From NCBI GenBank assembly GCA_041397765.1, contig JAWKWA010000018.1:1-64000 (forward strand): a stretch of DNA of 64,000 nucleotides. The letters are read 5' to 3'. The translations under genes and the position numbers were made by a program. Below are positions 1 to 8,368 of this stretch, piece after piece. The notes below the pieces were generated by a model. That model had not been told where the DNA came from. It ran no database searches and saw nothing but the letters and a program-made list of their open reading frames with translations. This stretch comes from JAWKWA01 sp041397765. Its GTDB lineage: Bacteria > Pseudomonadota > Alphaproteobacteria > Rhizobiales > Hyphomicrobiaceae. How positions within the stretch are numbered: the stretch's first letter is position 1; every line of letters begins with the position of its first letter.

Positions 1-756
1 GGTGAGCGGCGCATCCTTCGGCCCTTCGCGGCAGTCGATCACGAAGACGGTGCGCTTGCGTGGCTCGACCGGCAGAATGGCGCCGGCGAGCGCGGCGAGC
101 TTGCCGGCATGGGGGCCGGCGGCGTTGACGAGGACGCCCGTGGCGATGCGCCGGCCGTCGGCGAGCCTGACCGCGCTGATCCGCGCTCCCTCCCGCTCGA
201 CCGCCACCACCTCGCCGGTGAGGTATTCCGCCCCGGCGGCGCGCGCCCGGCTCTTCAGCGTGCCGAGCAGCGCCGTCGGGTCGAACGAGCCCTCATTGGT
301 CGGGCCGAAGGCGCCGGCGGCGAGATCCGTCACGTCGAGCCAGGGAAAGCGCCGGGCGAGCGCCGCCGGATCGAGCAGCATCGTGTCGGCGCCCTCGCGC
401 CACTGGATCTCGCAGTTCGACTTCAGCGTCTGAGCGCCGGCCGCGCTCGCCAGCATCAGATAGCCGCGGCGGATGAAGCCCGACTGGTGCTCGGGGCCGA
501 AGCGCCGTGCCATGTCGTCGAGGAAGGTGACGCCGAACGCCGACAGACGGATGTTCTCGGGCGTCGAGAACTGCAGGCGGATCGAGGAGGCCGAGAGCGC
601 ACTCGAGGCGCGCTGATAGGTCGGATCGCGCTCGATGACGAGCACGCGGCCCTGAAAGCCGAGCTCGTGCTTGAGGAAGAACGCCGTCGAGGAGCCCATC
701 ACCGCCCCGCCGACGATCACCACATCCGCCGTCTCGACCGACAAGTCCGTCTCCAC
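1..756 (-). CDS. FAD-dependent amine oxidoreductase (DAO/sarcosine oxidase beta-like), 3' end cut off
   Basis: The reverse-strand frame is open from 756 to the left window edge (252 codons, no stop), so the C-terminal part lies outside. Near the N-terminus is a dinucleotide-binding strand-turn-helix (VVIVGGAVMGSSTAFFL), then an acidic strand end (VLVIERD) typical of FAD-binding DAO-superfamily enzymes such as sarcosine oxidase beta and dimethylglycine dehydrogenase. NAAGPHAGKLA is the usual second FAD-contact segment. The only in-frame start preceding the Rossmann strand by a sensible distance is GTG at 756; TTG at 744 is an alternative and neither has a strong ribosome site. It is divergent from the CitE-like gene. 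Its substrate is probably an N-methylated amine, but it cannot be fixed from a partial sequence. Confidence 0.8.
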   Translation of the reverse strand, partial: METDLSVETADVVIVGGAVMGSSTAFFLKHELGFQGRVLVIERDPTYQRASSALSASSIRLQFSTPENIRLSAFGVTFLDDMARRFGPEHQSGFIRRGYLMLASAAGAQTLKSNCEIQWREGADTMLLDPAALARRFPWLDVTDLAAGAFGPTNEGSFDPTALLGTLKSRARAAGAEYLTGEVVAVEREGARISAVRLADGRRIATGVLVNAAGPHAGKLAALAGAILPVEPRKRTVFVIDCREGPKDAPLT

Positions 757-801
757 GCCTTTTCGCTGCGCCGCAAAAGGAAGAATGGCATGGCCGCCGG
801 T

Positions 802-817
802 GCCAAACTAGTCTGGC
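802..817. promoter_or_regulatory. Imperfect 16-bp palindrome in a divergent intergenic region (candidate operator)
   Basis: GCCAAACTAGTCTGGC reads as an inverted repeat with a single mismatched pair, centred on ACTAGT. It lies between the divergent FAD oxidoreductase and CitE-like genes. Position and symmetry suit a dimeric regulator. No regulator gene is adjacent, so the role is inference. Confidence 0.3.
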
Positions 818-931
818 GAAGATCCGGATTCGACGGGAAGGACCTCCAGGAGCGCATGGCCGATAGGACGCGAGCGGCCGGTCCGCCGCCTCCGGCGATG
901 CGCCCCCGGGCCACCCGATGAGGAGATACCG

Positions 932-1822
932 ATGACCGATGCCATCCGTCCGCGCCGCAGTGTGCTCTACGTGCCGGGATCGAACGCCCGCGCCCTCGAG
1001 AAGGCGAAGAGCCTCGCCGCCGACTGCCTGATCCTCGACCTGGAGGATTCGGTTGCCCCCGACGCCAAGGCCGAGGCCCGCCGCACCATCGCCGAGGTGG
1101 TGGGGGCCGGCGGCTTCGCCCACCAGGAGGTGGTGATCCGCGTCAACGCGCTTTCGAGCGACTGGGGCGCCGAGGATCTTCGCATGGCCGCGGCCGCGCC
1201 CGCCCACGCCGTTCTGGTGCCCAAGGTGTCGCAGCCGGGCGACCTCGCCGCCGTGCGTGCGGCCCTCGCCGCCGCCTCGGCGCCGGCCGGTCTTGCGCTG
1301 TGGGCGATGATGGAGACGCCCGCCGGCATCATCAACGCGCCCGCCATCTGTGCCGCCGCGGCCGCCCCTGCCCACGCCCTCGAAGTCTTGGTGATGGGCA
1401 CCAACGATCTCGCCAAGGAGACGCGGGCGGCGATGACGGCGGGCCGCGCCCCGATGCTCGCCTGGCTCTCGGCATCGGTGCTGGCGGCGCGGGCCTACGG
1501 CCTCGACATCATCGATGGTGTCTACAACAATTTTCAGGACGCCGAGGGCTTCCGCGCCGAATGCCAGCATGGCCGCTCGCTCGGCATGGACGGCAAGACG
1601 CTGATCCATCCCGGCCAGATCGGTCCCGGCAATGAGATCTTCAGCCCGGCGACGGCCGAGGTTGATTGGGCGCGCCGCATCATCGCCGCCTTCGAGGACC
1701 CGGCCAATGCCGCGAAGGGGGTGATCTCGCTCGACGGCCGCATGGTCGAGCGCCTCCACCGCGACATGGCCCGCCGCACCGTCGCCATCGCCGACGCGAT
1801 CGGCGCCCGCAGCCCGCTCTGA
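932..1822 (+). CDS. HpcH/HpaI aldolase / citrate lyase beta-like CoA-ester lyase
   Basis: The 296-residue protein matches the CitE-like branch of the HpcH/HpaI aldolase family (malyl-CoA, citramalyl-CoA and related lyases). The start RRSVLYVPGSNARALEKA and the metal-binding strand LILDLEDSV are hallmark segments. The conserved EV-x-x-MGTNDLAKE loop and GMDGKTLIHPGQI near the C-terminus complete the fold. ATG at 932 follows GAGGAGAT, a good ribosome site. These enzymes cleave or condense acyl-CoA esters with glyoxylate, pyruvate or acetate. Length alone does not show which, and the Mg2+ and CoA sites are predicted from family knowledge. It stands alone on this strand and converges on the corrinoid gene. 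Confidence 0.85.
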   Translation: MTDAIRPRRSVLYVPGSNARALEKAKSLAADCLILDLEDSVAPDAKAEARRTIAEVVGAGGFAHQEVVIRVNALSSDWGAEDLRMAAAAPAHAVLVPKVSQPGDLAAVRAALAAASAPAGLALWAMMETPAGIINAPAICAAAAAPAHALEVLVMGTNDLAKETRAAMTAGRAPMLAWLSASVLAARAYGLDIIDGVYNNFQDAEGFRAECQHGRSLGMDGKTLIHPGQIGPGNEIFSPATAEVDWARRIIAAFEDPANAAKGVISLDGRMVERLHRDMARRTVAIADAIGARSPL

Positions 1823-1879
1823 AGGGCGGCAGCGCCGGCCCGAGGGGCGTGCCAGCGACCGCGCCGGCCGTAACGACAA

Positions 1880-1909
1880 ACGGCGCGGCCACTTTCGCTG
1901 CCGCGCCGT
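1880..1909. terminator. Bidirectional stem-loop between convergent genes
   Basis: ACGGCGCGGC (1880-1889) and GCCGCGCCGT (1900-1909) form a perfect 10-bp stem around a 10-nt loop. It sits between the ends of the CitE-like gene and the corrinoid-protein gene, where a shared intrinsic terminator is expected. Only a short T-containing tail (CTTGGG) follows, so it may be a weak terminator. Confidence 0.6.
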
Positions 1910-1968
1910 CTTGGGATGTGTCTGCGGTTCGCCACGTTGCCCGAGTGCGCCTCGCGCGACCCCGCGCC

Positions 1969-2670
<702 letters not shown>

Positions 2671-3087
2671 GGCGCAACTCCGGAAGTGGGCTTCGTCGGC
2701 GGGGCTGAGGGGGCGTCGGCTCGCGATCCGGACGGATCGGCCACCTCTCCCATATCGGGCACTCTGCTATCGGATGGCAAGTGGGAATGGCCGTCCTTCC
2801 AGCGACGTGAAAGGTCGCAAACGGCAAGTCCGGCCCCAACGGCAATGCAGCCTTGCCGCGCGCGCCGGTCGGTCGCCAGGGTTGCGGCAGGGCTCATGTC
2901 GTTTTCCGGCAGGGTGTCCGGCGCCCAAGGACGCTTCCCGCGTCACGCCGGCACCTAGAACGCCCTGAAATTTCGTCGCGGATCGAGGCGAGGCCCGGCG
3001 AGCCTAGGCGAGCGGGCTCCGCGACAGCGGCAAGGGGCCCGATCCGGCGACCAGATAGTCCGGCGACCAGCGAGGCGGAGGTTCGAG
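2671..3087. promoter_or_regulatory. Divergent control region between corrinoid-protein and mttB-family genes
   Basis: This 417-bp gap has no credible gene. It contains TGTCGTTTTCCGGC at 2897-2910, followed by TGTCCGG at 2915. The same 14 bases occur on the reverse strand between fhs and the GlxA-family regulator (22654-22667). A short inverted repeat, CGATCC-GGAC-GGATCG, lies at 2724-2739. I could not make out a cobalamin riboswitch fold by eye. A shared regulator site is inferred from the exact motif match. Confidence 0.5.
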
Positions 3088-4698
3088 GTGAGCGACAAGG
3101 CGAGCGGAACGGGCGATGAGGCCCAGGCGGGCGGTCGCAGGCGGCGCAGCGGCGGCGGGGCCGAGGCCCGGCGTGCGGCGCGACGGGGCACCGGCCTCGT
3201 CCAGCTTCCCGCCATCCGCCGATACATGGCCGAGGTCGACGTGCTGAGCGAGGAGGGCCTCGCCGTCATCGAGGCCAATGCCGACACCATCCTCGAGGAG
3301 ATGGGCATCGACATCCGCGACGACGACGAGACCGTCGAGATATGGCGGAACGCCGGCGCCATCGTCACCTACTGGGAGGACGCCAAGGGCCAGAAGGTGC
3401 CGCGGCTGAAATTTCCGCGCGGCCTCTGCCGCTCGATCATCAAGGCGTCCGCCCCCCGCACCTTCACCCAACACGCCCGCAATCCCGGGCGCACCGTCGA
3501 GATCGGTGGCAAGACCACGGTCTTCGCCCCCGTCTACGGCCCGCCCTTCGTGCGCCATGTCGACGGCGAGCGGCGCTACGGCACCATCCGCGACTTCGAG
3601 GATCTGGTGAAGCTCGCCTATATGGCGCCGGCGATCCACCATTCCGGCGGCACCGTCTGCGAGCCGACCGACATTCCGGTCAACAAGCGCCATCTCGACA
3701 TGGTCTATGCGCATATCCGCTACTCGGATAAGCCGTTCATGGGCTCGGTCACCGATCCCTCGCGCGCCGAGGACACGGTGGCGATGGCCAGGCTCGTCTT
3801 CGGCGAGAAGTTCGTCGACGAGAACTGCGTGCTGATCAGCCTGATCAACGCCAACTCGCCGATGACCTTCGACGGCACCATGCTTGGTGCGCTGAAGGTC
3901 TATGCCCGCGCCAATCAGGCCTGCATCGTCACGCCCTTCATCTTGTCGGGTGCGATGAGCCCGGTCAGCCAGGCCGGAACCCTGACCCAGGTGCTCGCCG
4001 AGGTGCTGGTCGGCGCCGCGACCACCCAGCTCTGCCGCAAGGGCGCGCCCGTCGTTTTCGGCGTCTTCGCCTCCTCGATGTCGATGCTGTCGGGGGCCCC
4101 GACCTTCGGCACGCCCGAGCCCTCGCTCGTCATCTTCGGCGCCGCCCAGCTCGCCCGCCGCCTCGGCATTCCCTTCCGCTCGGGCGGTGGTCTTTGCGCG
4201 TCCAAGATGCCCGACGCCCAGGCTGCCTATGAAAGCGCGCAGACCATGATGCCGACGCTCCTCGCCGGCACCAATTTCGTGCTGCACGCCGCCGGCTGGC
4301 TCGAGGGCGGCCTCGTCTCGTCCTTCGCCAAGTTCATCATGGACGCCGACCAGTGCGCCATGTACCAGCGCCTCGCCGGTGGCATCGACCTCACCGAGAA
4401 CGGCCAGGCGATGGATGCGATCCGCGAGACGCGCGAGAAGCACATGACGCACTTCCTCGACACCGCGCACACCCGCGCCAATTTCGAGACCGCTTTCTAC
4501 CGCTCGCTCGTCGCCGACAACAATTCGTTCGAGCAGTGGACGGCCGAGGGCGAGAAGCGCACCGAGGAGCGCGCCACCGAGGTAGCCACCCGCTGGCTCG
4601 CCGAGTACGAGGCGCCCGCGCTCGATCCTGGCATCGACGAGGCCCTGAAGGAATACATCGCCAAGCGCAAGGCGGCCCTTCCCGACGCCTTTGCTTGA
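3088..4698 (+). CDS. Trimethylamine methyltransferase (MttB) superfamily protein without pyrrolysine
   Basis: The 536-residue protein belongs to the MttB superfamily, which moves a methyl group from quaternary or tertiary methylamines to a corrinoid carrier. Recognisable segments are NADTILEEMGIDI, KFPRGLCRSIIKASAP, GGTVCEPTDIPV, ANSPMTFDGTMLGALKVYA and GIPFRSGGGLCASKMPDAQ. No in-frame TAG interrupts it, so it is of the non-pyrrolysine type that includes glycine betaine methyltransferase MtgB. The first ~35 residues are a basic Gly/Arg-rich tail common in alphaproteobacterial members. Translation starts at GTG 3088 after GGCGGAGG. With the divergent corrinoid gene it forms a methyl-transfer pair. 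Glycine betaine is a reasonable substrate guess given the choline-related genes elsewhere, but it is unproven. Confidence 0.9.
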   Translation: MSDKASGTGDEAQAGGRRRRSGGGAEARRAARRGTGLVQLPAIRRYMAEVDVLSEEGLAVIEANADTILEEMGIDIRDDDETVEIWRNAGAIVTYWEDAKGQKVPRLKFPRGLCRSIIKASAPRTFTQHARNPGRTVEIGGKTTVFAPVYGPPFVRHVDGERRYGTIRDFEDLVKLAYMAPAIHHSGGTVCEPTDIPVNKRHLDMVYAHIRYSDKPFMGSVTDPSRAEDTVAMARLVFGEKFVDENCVLISLINANSPMTFDGTMLGALKVYARANQACIVTPFILSGAMSPVSQAGTLTQVLAEVLVGAATTQLCRKGAPVVFGVFASSMSMLSGAPTFGTPEPSLVIFGAAQLARRLGIPFRSGGGLCASKMPDAQAAYESAQTMMPTLLAGTNFVLHAAGWLEGGLVSSFAKFIMDADQCAMYQRLAGGIDLTENGQAMDAIRETREKHMTHFLDTAHTRANFETAFYRSLVADNNSFEQWTAEGEKRTEERATEVATRWLAEYEAPALDPGIDEALKEYIAKRKAALPDAFA

Positions 4699-4794
4699 CT
4701 GGACACGGGTGGCCCCCCCACAGCCCAGACCGCCGGCACCTCGCTCGTCGAGCGCGAGTTCCGCAGGGCGTTCCGGCTGTTCGAATAGTCTGAA

Positions 4795-4817
4795 GGATGG
4801 TGCTTCCGGCACCATCC
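4795..4817 (+). terminator. Stem-loop after the mttB-family gene
   Basis: GGATGGTGC (4795-4803) pairs perfectly with GCACCATCC (4809-4817) around a TTCCG loop, about 100 bp after the mttB-family stop and 34 bp before the ferredoxin-like start. No T-run follows, so it could be an attenuator or processing site rather than a true terminator. Confidence 0.4.
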
Positions 4818-4851
4818 GCGCATCGGCAACGGCTCTGCGGATGGGGCGCTG

Positions 4852-5528
4852 ATGGCGAGCTATGGCGAGATCGTCGCGGCGTTTGCCGGCACCGGCCTTG
4901 CCGTGCGGGGCGGCTTCACGCTCGCCGGGCACGAGCCGGCACCGACGATGGGCGACGGCCCTCCGGCCCGCGCCATCGTCCTCATCGGCAATTTCGGCGA
5001 CATGCTATGGCAGCAATTCGCGCCCCATGCCGGCGAGGCGCCCGACCCGCTCGACACCTGGACCAAGGCGCGTGTCCGTCCGTCGCCGAACGCCTCGGCG
5101 CCATGGCCCTGTTCCCGAGCGATCGGCCCTATCAGCCCTTCCAGCAATGGGCGATGCGCGCCGAGCCGGTGACGCCCTCGCCGCTCGGCCTGTTGATCCA
5201 CCCCGAGCACGGGCTGTGGCACGCCTATCGCGCCGCGCTCGCCTTTCCCGATCTCGTCGATGACCTGCCGCCGAGGGGCGAGCACCCTTCGCCCTGCGCC
5301 ACTTGTGTGGCGCGGCCCTGCCTGTCGGCCTGCCCGGTCGGCGCCTTCGATGGCCGCGGCTACGATGTCGCCGTCTGCGTCGGCCACCTGCGCTCCGGCC
5401 GGCCGCCCGATTGCCTGGCGCACGGCTGCCATGCGCGCGCGGCCTGTCCCGTCGGCCTCACCGCTCGCTATCCGCACGCCCAGATCCGCTTCCACATGGC
5501 GGCATTCCATCGCGCCCGCAGCGCCTGA
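4852..5528 (+). pseudogene. QueG-like 4Fe-4S ferredoxin-type protein with a reading-frame break
   Basis: Two frames together give one coherent protein. The N-terminal part (4852 to about 5075) reads MASYGEIVAAFAGTGLAVRG through IVLIGNFGDMLWQQF. The rest, in another frame to 5528, reads LFPSDRPYQPFQQWAMRA and then cysteine motifs CATCVARPCLSACPVGAF and DCLAHGCHARAACPVG. This resembles the two-cluster 4Fe-4S part of epoxyqueuosine-reductase-like proteins. The break falls at a short GTCC repeat (near 5073-5084) and fits loss of one base or of one 4-bp unit. It follows the mttB-family gene in the same direction. A role in reductively reactivating the corrinoid, as RamA does elsewhere, is an attractive inference with no direct support. 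It may be intact in vivo if the break is an assembly error. Confidence 0.65.
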
Positions 5529-5596
5529 CCGGAACGACGCTGAAGTTGCCCGGGCCGGCGATTTGTGGAGAATAAGTTTCATTTTTTCTCAATGAC

Positions 5597-5611
5597 TTAA
5601 TTCATTGTTAG
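5597..5611 (+). promoter_or_regulatory. Candidate CtrA box upstream of the GGDEF-EAL gene
   Basis: TTAA-TTCATTG-TTAG matches the alphaproteobacterial CtrA consensus TTAA-N7-TTAA with one mismatch, 44 bp upstream of ATG 5655. The surrounding 5570-5612 stretch is AT-rich for this genome, as expected of a promoter. CtrA control of cyclic-di-GMP genes is common in the class. Binding here is inference. Confidence 0.4.
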
Positions 5612-5654
5612 AAGGTTTCGCGTCAACTGCCCCGGTGCCGTACCGGAGCTCATC

Positions 5655-7397
5655 ATGCTGTCCCGATTCGTAGATGCCGCGCAGTCCGGCGCAGGTCGAC
5701 TGCTTGAAGGCATCGCCGCAGAGCTCGCGGCCGAGAATGGGAAGCTCGCCGGTCTCGAGGCCCGCTGCTCGCAGGCCCTTTCGGCGATCGACCGCCTCGG
5801 CGACCGTCTCGCCGCCGATTTCGCCGCCACCTGGCGTGGCTATACGTCCTCGCGCCGCGACGCCATCGCGCTCACCAGCATCGGCCTCCTGCTCTTCTCC
5901 GTGCTCAGGCAAACGGGGCTCTGCTGCGAGTTCTACGCCCTCATCTTCGGCGAGCCGCAGCACGATATCGATGCCGTCTTCCTGTTCGGCCTTCTCACCG
6001 CCGCCGGCGCCCTCGTCTTTTCGGTCAGGCGCTGGCGTGAGCTCAGCCGCGAGGTTGCGGTGCGCATCGAGGCCGAGCGGCGCGCCCGGGCGCTCGCCCA
6101 GCAGGATGCGCTGACCGAGCTTTCCAACCGGCGCGGCCTCAGCGTCGAGCTCGAGCGGGCGATCTCGCGGGCGCGCCGCGAGGGCCTGTCCGTCTCGCTG
6201 CTGATGCTCGATCTCGACCGCTTCAAGCCGGTCAACGACATGCACGGTCACCTGATCGGCGATGCGCTGCTGATCGCGGTGGCGGGCCGGCTGCGCGTCG
6301 TGACGCGCACCGAGGAGTTCCTTGCCCGGCTTGGCGGCGACGAGTTCGCCGTCGTCATCACTCATCCGGCCGGTCGCCGCGAGATTCCCGATCAGGTCGC
6401 GCGCCGCCTCTCCCGCGAGGTCTCCGCGCCCTATGAGATCGGCGACAGCGAGATCCATATCGGCGCTTCCATCGGCATCGCCTCCTTCCCCGAGGATGCC
6501 GACGACATCGAGTCGCTGGTGCGCCGCGCCGATGTCGCGCTCTACCGCGCCAAGGAGAACGCGCGGGGCGAGCATCACTTCTTCGAGGAGGCGATGGACC
6601 TGCAGGTGCGCGAGCGCTCCGAGATCGAAGCGAGCCTGCATCTGGCGATCCGCCGCGGCGAGATCGTGCCCTTCTATCAGCCGCTCGTCTGCCTGAAGAG
6701 CCGCACGCTGATCGGCTTCGAGGCGCTGGCGCGCTGGCACCGCCCCGAGCGTGGCGACATCTCGCCAGGCCTCTTCATCCCGATCGCCGAGGACAACGGC
6801 CAGATCGGCGAGCTTTCCATGGCGATCCTGCGCCAGGCCTGCCGCGACGCCCTCGCCTGGAGCGGCGAGCTGACCGTCTCGGTCAATATCTCGCCGCTGC
6901 AGTTTCGCGATCGCTGGCTCGCCGAGAAGATCCTGAACGTGCTCGTCGAGACCGGTTTTCCCCCGCGGCGTCTCGAGATCGAGGTGACCGAGAACGCCGT
7001 CGTGAAGGATGTCGAGGCGGCCCGGCGCATCCTCGTCTCATTGAAGAACCAGGGCGTGCAGATCGCGCTCGACGATTTCGGCGCCGGCTATTCCTCGCTC
7101 CAGCATCTCTCGACGCTGCCCTTCGACCGCATCAAGATCGACCGCTCCTTCGTCGAGATGCTGAAGACCAGCGACGATGCCGAGAAGATCATCAACGCCA
7201 TCGTCAGCCTCGGCGACAGCCTCGGAATGCCGACGACGGGCGAAGGGATCGAGGACGAGGAGAGCGCGGAGCGTCTGATCGCCGCCGGCTGCGCGGTCGG
7301 TCAGGGCTGGCTGTTCGGCAGGCCGGTTCCCGCGGCCGAGGTCGCCGCCCTCGTCGAGCGCTTCGCCGAGCGGCCGGCCATGCGCAGGATCGCCTGA
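5655..7397 (+). CDS. Membrane-anchored GGDEF-EAL bifunctional cyclic-di-GMP protein
   Basis: The 580-residue protein has two hydrophobic segments (about residues 76-98 and 110-126), then a GGDEF domain from about residue 150 and an EAL domain from about 325. The diguanylate cyclase signature is intact (RLGGDEFAVVI). So are the phosphodiesterase signatures EALARWHRP and DDFGAGYSSLQHL, with KIDRSFV following. Both activities are therefore possible, making or degrading c-di-GMP at the inner membrane. There is no PAS or HAMP domain; the N-terminal ~75 residues are helical with no recognised fold. It is convergent with the VOC gene, 4 bp away. A CtrA-like box precedes it. Confidence 0.93.
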   Translation: MLSRFVDAAQSGAGRLLEGIAAELAAENGKLAGLEARCSQALSAIDRLGDRLAADFAATWRGYTSSRRDAIALTSIGLLLFSVLRQTGLCCEFYALIFGEPQHDIDAVFLFGLLTAAGALVFSVRRWRELSREVAVRIEAERRARALAQQDALTELSNRRGLSVELERAISRARREGLSVSLLMLDLDRFKPVNDMHGHLIGDALLIAVAGRLRVVTRTEEFLARLGGDEFAVVITHPAGRREIPDQVARRLSREVSAPYEIGDSEIHIGASIGIASFPEDADDIESLVRRADVALYRAKENARGEHHFFEEAMDLQVRERSEIEASLHLAIRRGEIVPFYQPLVCLKSRTLIGFEALARWHRPERGDISPGLFIPIAEDNGQIGELSMAILRQACRDALAWSGELTVSVNISPLQFRDRWLAEKILNVLVETGFPPRRLEIEVTENAVVKDVEAARRILVSLKNQGVQIALDDFGAGYSSLQHLSTLPFDRIKIDRSFVEMLKTSDDAEKIINAIVSLGDSLGMPTTGEGIEDEESAERLIAAGCAVGQGWLFGRPVPAAEVAALVERFAERPAMRRIA

Positions 7398-7401
7398 CCA
7401 C

Positions 7402-7815
7402 TCAGGCGAACGGATCGTAGGTTCCGAAATTCCACAGATGGCCTTCCGGGTCGAGCGCGGAGAACTCCCGCGAACCGTAGCTCGTCGTCTCGAGCGGGCG
7501 GACGATACGGGCGCCCGCCGCGACCGCCCTGGCGTGCTGCGCATCGGCGTCGGCGACGATCACATAGGGCCCTTGCGTGGTTCCGCCAAGATCGGCCGGC
7601 GTCCGGCAGAGCCGGCCATAATCGTCGTCGCGCGCCTGGCCGAGCATGATCATGCCATTGCCAAAGGTGAGCTGCGCATGGGCGACATCGCCCTCCGGCG
7701 TGTCGTGGACGACGTGGCGCGAGAAGCCGAAGGCCTGCTCCAGCCAGTCGATCATCCGCCGCGCGTCCCGGTAGCGCAATGTCGGCATGATCGAGATTCG
7801 TGCCTCGCCGGCCAT
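7402..7815 (-). CDS. VOC (glyoxalase/bleomycin-resistance) superfamily protein
   Basis: The 137-residue, single-module vicinal-oxygen-chelate protein contains MPTLRYRDARRMIDWLEQAFGF-type opening elements, a central HAQLTFGNGMIMLGQ strand pair and a final REFSALDPEGHLWNF strand. This is the standard beta-alpha-beta-beta-beta arrangement, with a probable metal-ligand His and a terminal acidic/His element. The family includes glyoxalases, dioxygenases and antibiotic-binding proteins, and the sequence does not show which. It is 64 bp downstream of the GNAT gene on the same strand, so it may be the last gene of the choline-sulfatase transcript. The start at 7815 gives MAGEARISIMPTL. Confidence 0.8.
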   Translation of the reverse strand: MAGEARISIMPTLRYRDARRMIDWLEQAFGFSRHVVHDTPEGDVAHAQLTFGNGMIMLGQARDDDYGRLCRTPADLGGTTQGPYVIVADADAQHARAVAAGARIVRPLETTSYGSREFSALDPEGHLWNFGTYDPFA

Positions 7816-7879
7816 GACCGTCTCCCTGCTGCCAATCTTGCGAGCGCAACGACGGAGCCTCGGGCCCGGTTCCCCCGTC

Positions 7880-8368
7880 TCAGTTGAGCGGCTTCTCGAG
7901 CGTCACCAGATGATCGCGAAATCCGGCGCGGCGATAGAGGCGCATCGCGCCGACATTCGCCGCGAGGCTGGTGACCCGCAGCCAGCGCGCTCCCGCCTCG
8001 CGCGCCAGCCGCTCGCATTGCGCGATCATGAGCTGCCCGAGGCCCTCGCCGCGCAGCCGCGCATCGACATAGAGCTCGGCCAGATAGGCATAGCTGTAGG
8101 CGATCTCGTCGGGCTCGTCGTCCGAGGGGACGTCCTTCAAAAGGATCGCATAGCCGACCCACTCGTCCCGATCTTCCGCGATCAGCACCACGCCCTTGTG
8201 CGCCGCGCATTCGGCGAGCATGAGGTCGAGATACCAACGGCCGATGTCTTCCGGCGCATGCATGCGGTCGAACATGGGCCCGAGCGCCGCCTGCAGCCCG
8301 CGCATCAGCGTCAGCAGCCGCTCCTCCTCGCCCGCCCGCATCAACCGCATCGAGGGCACGGCATTCAT
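7880..8368 (-). CDS. GNAT-family N-acetyltransferase
   Basis: The 162-residue GNAT protein contains the core strand AYLAELYVDARLRGEGLGQLM, which includes the acetyl-CoA pyrophosphate loop RGEGLGQ. The later AMRLYRRAGFRD helix is typical of motif B. The acceptor substrate is unknown. Its ATG (8368-8366) overlaps the choline-sulfatase stop codon as ATGA, so the two are translationally coupled and almost certainly co-transcribed. The coupling hints that it modifies a choline- or amine-related metabolite, which is inference only. Confidence 0.88.
   Translation of the reverse strand: MNAVPSMRLMRAGEEERLLTLMRGLQAALGPMFDRMHAPEDIGRWYLDLMLAECAAHKGVVLIAEDRDEWVGYAILLKDVPSDDEPDEIAYSYAYLAELYVDARLRGEGLGQLMIAQCERLAREAGARWLRVTSLAANVGAMRLYRRAGFRDHLVTLEKPLN

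Noticed and set aside
2671..3087. Cobalamin riboswitch upstream of the corrinoid or mttB gene
   Set aside because: I could not find the conserved B12-box (GCCACTG-type) or its fold by eye. A covariance-model search would be decisive.
3088..4698. Possible pyrrolysine-containing MttB
   Set aside because: No in-frame TAG occurs in the gene, and no pyl genes are in the window. It is the non-pyrrolysine form.
3004..4932. Long minus-strand open frame opposite the mttB-family gene
   Set aside because: Same GC-driven antisense effect. The plus-strand protein is clearly conserved.
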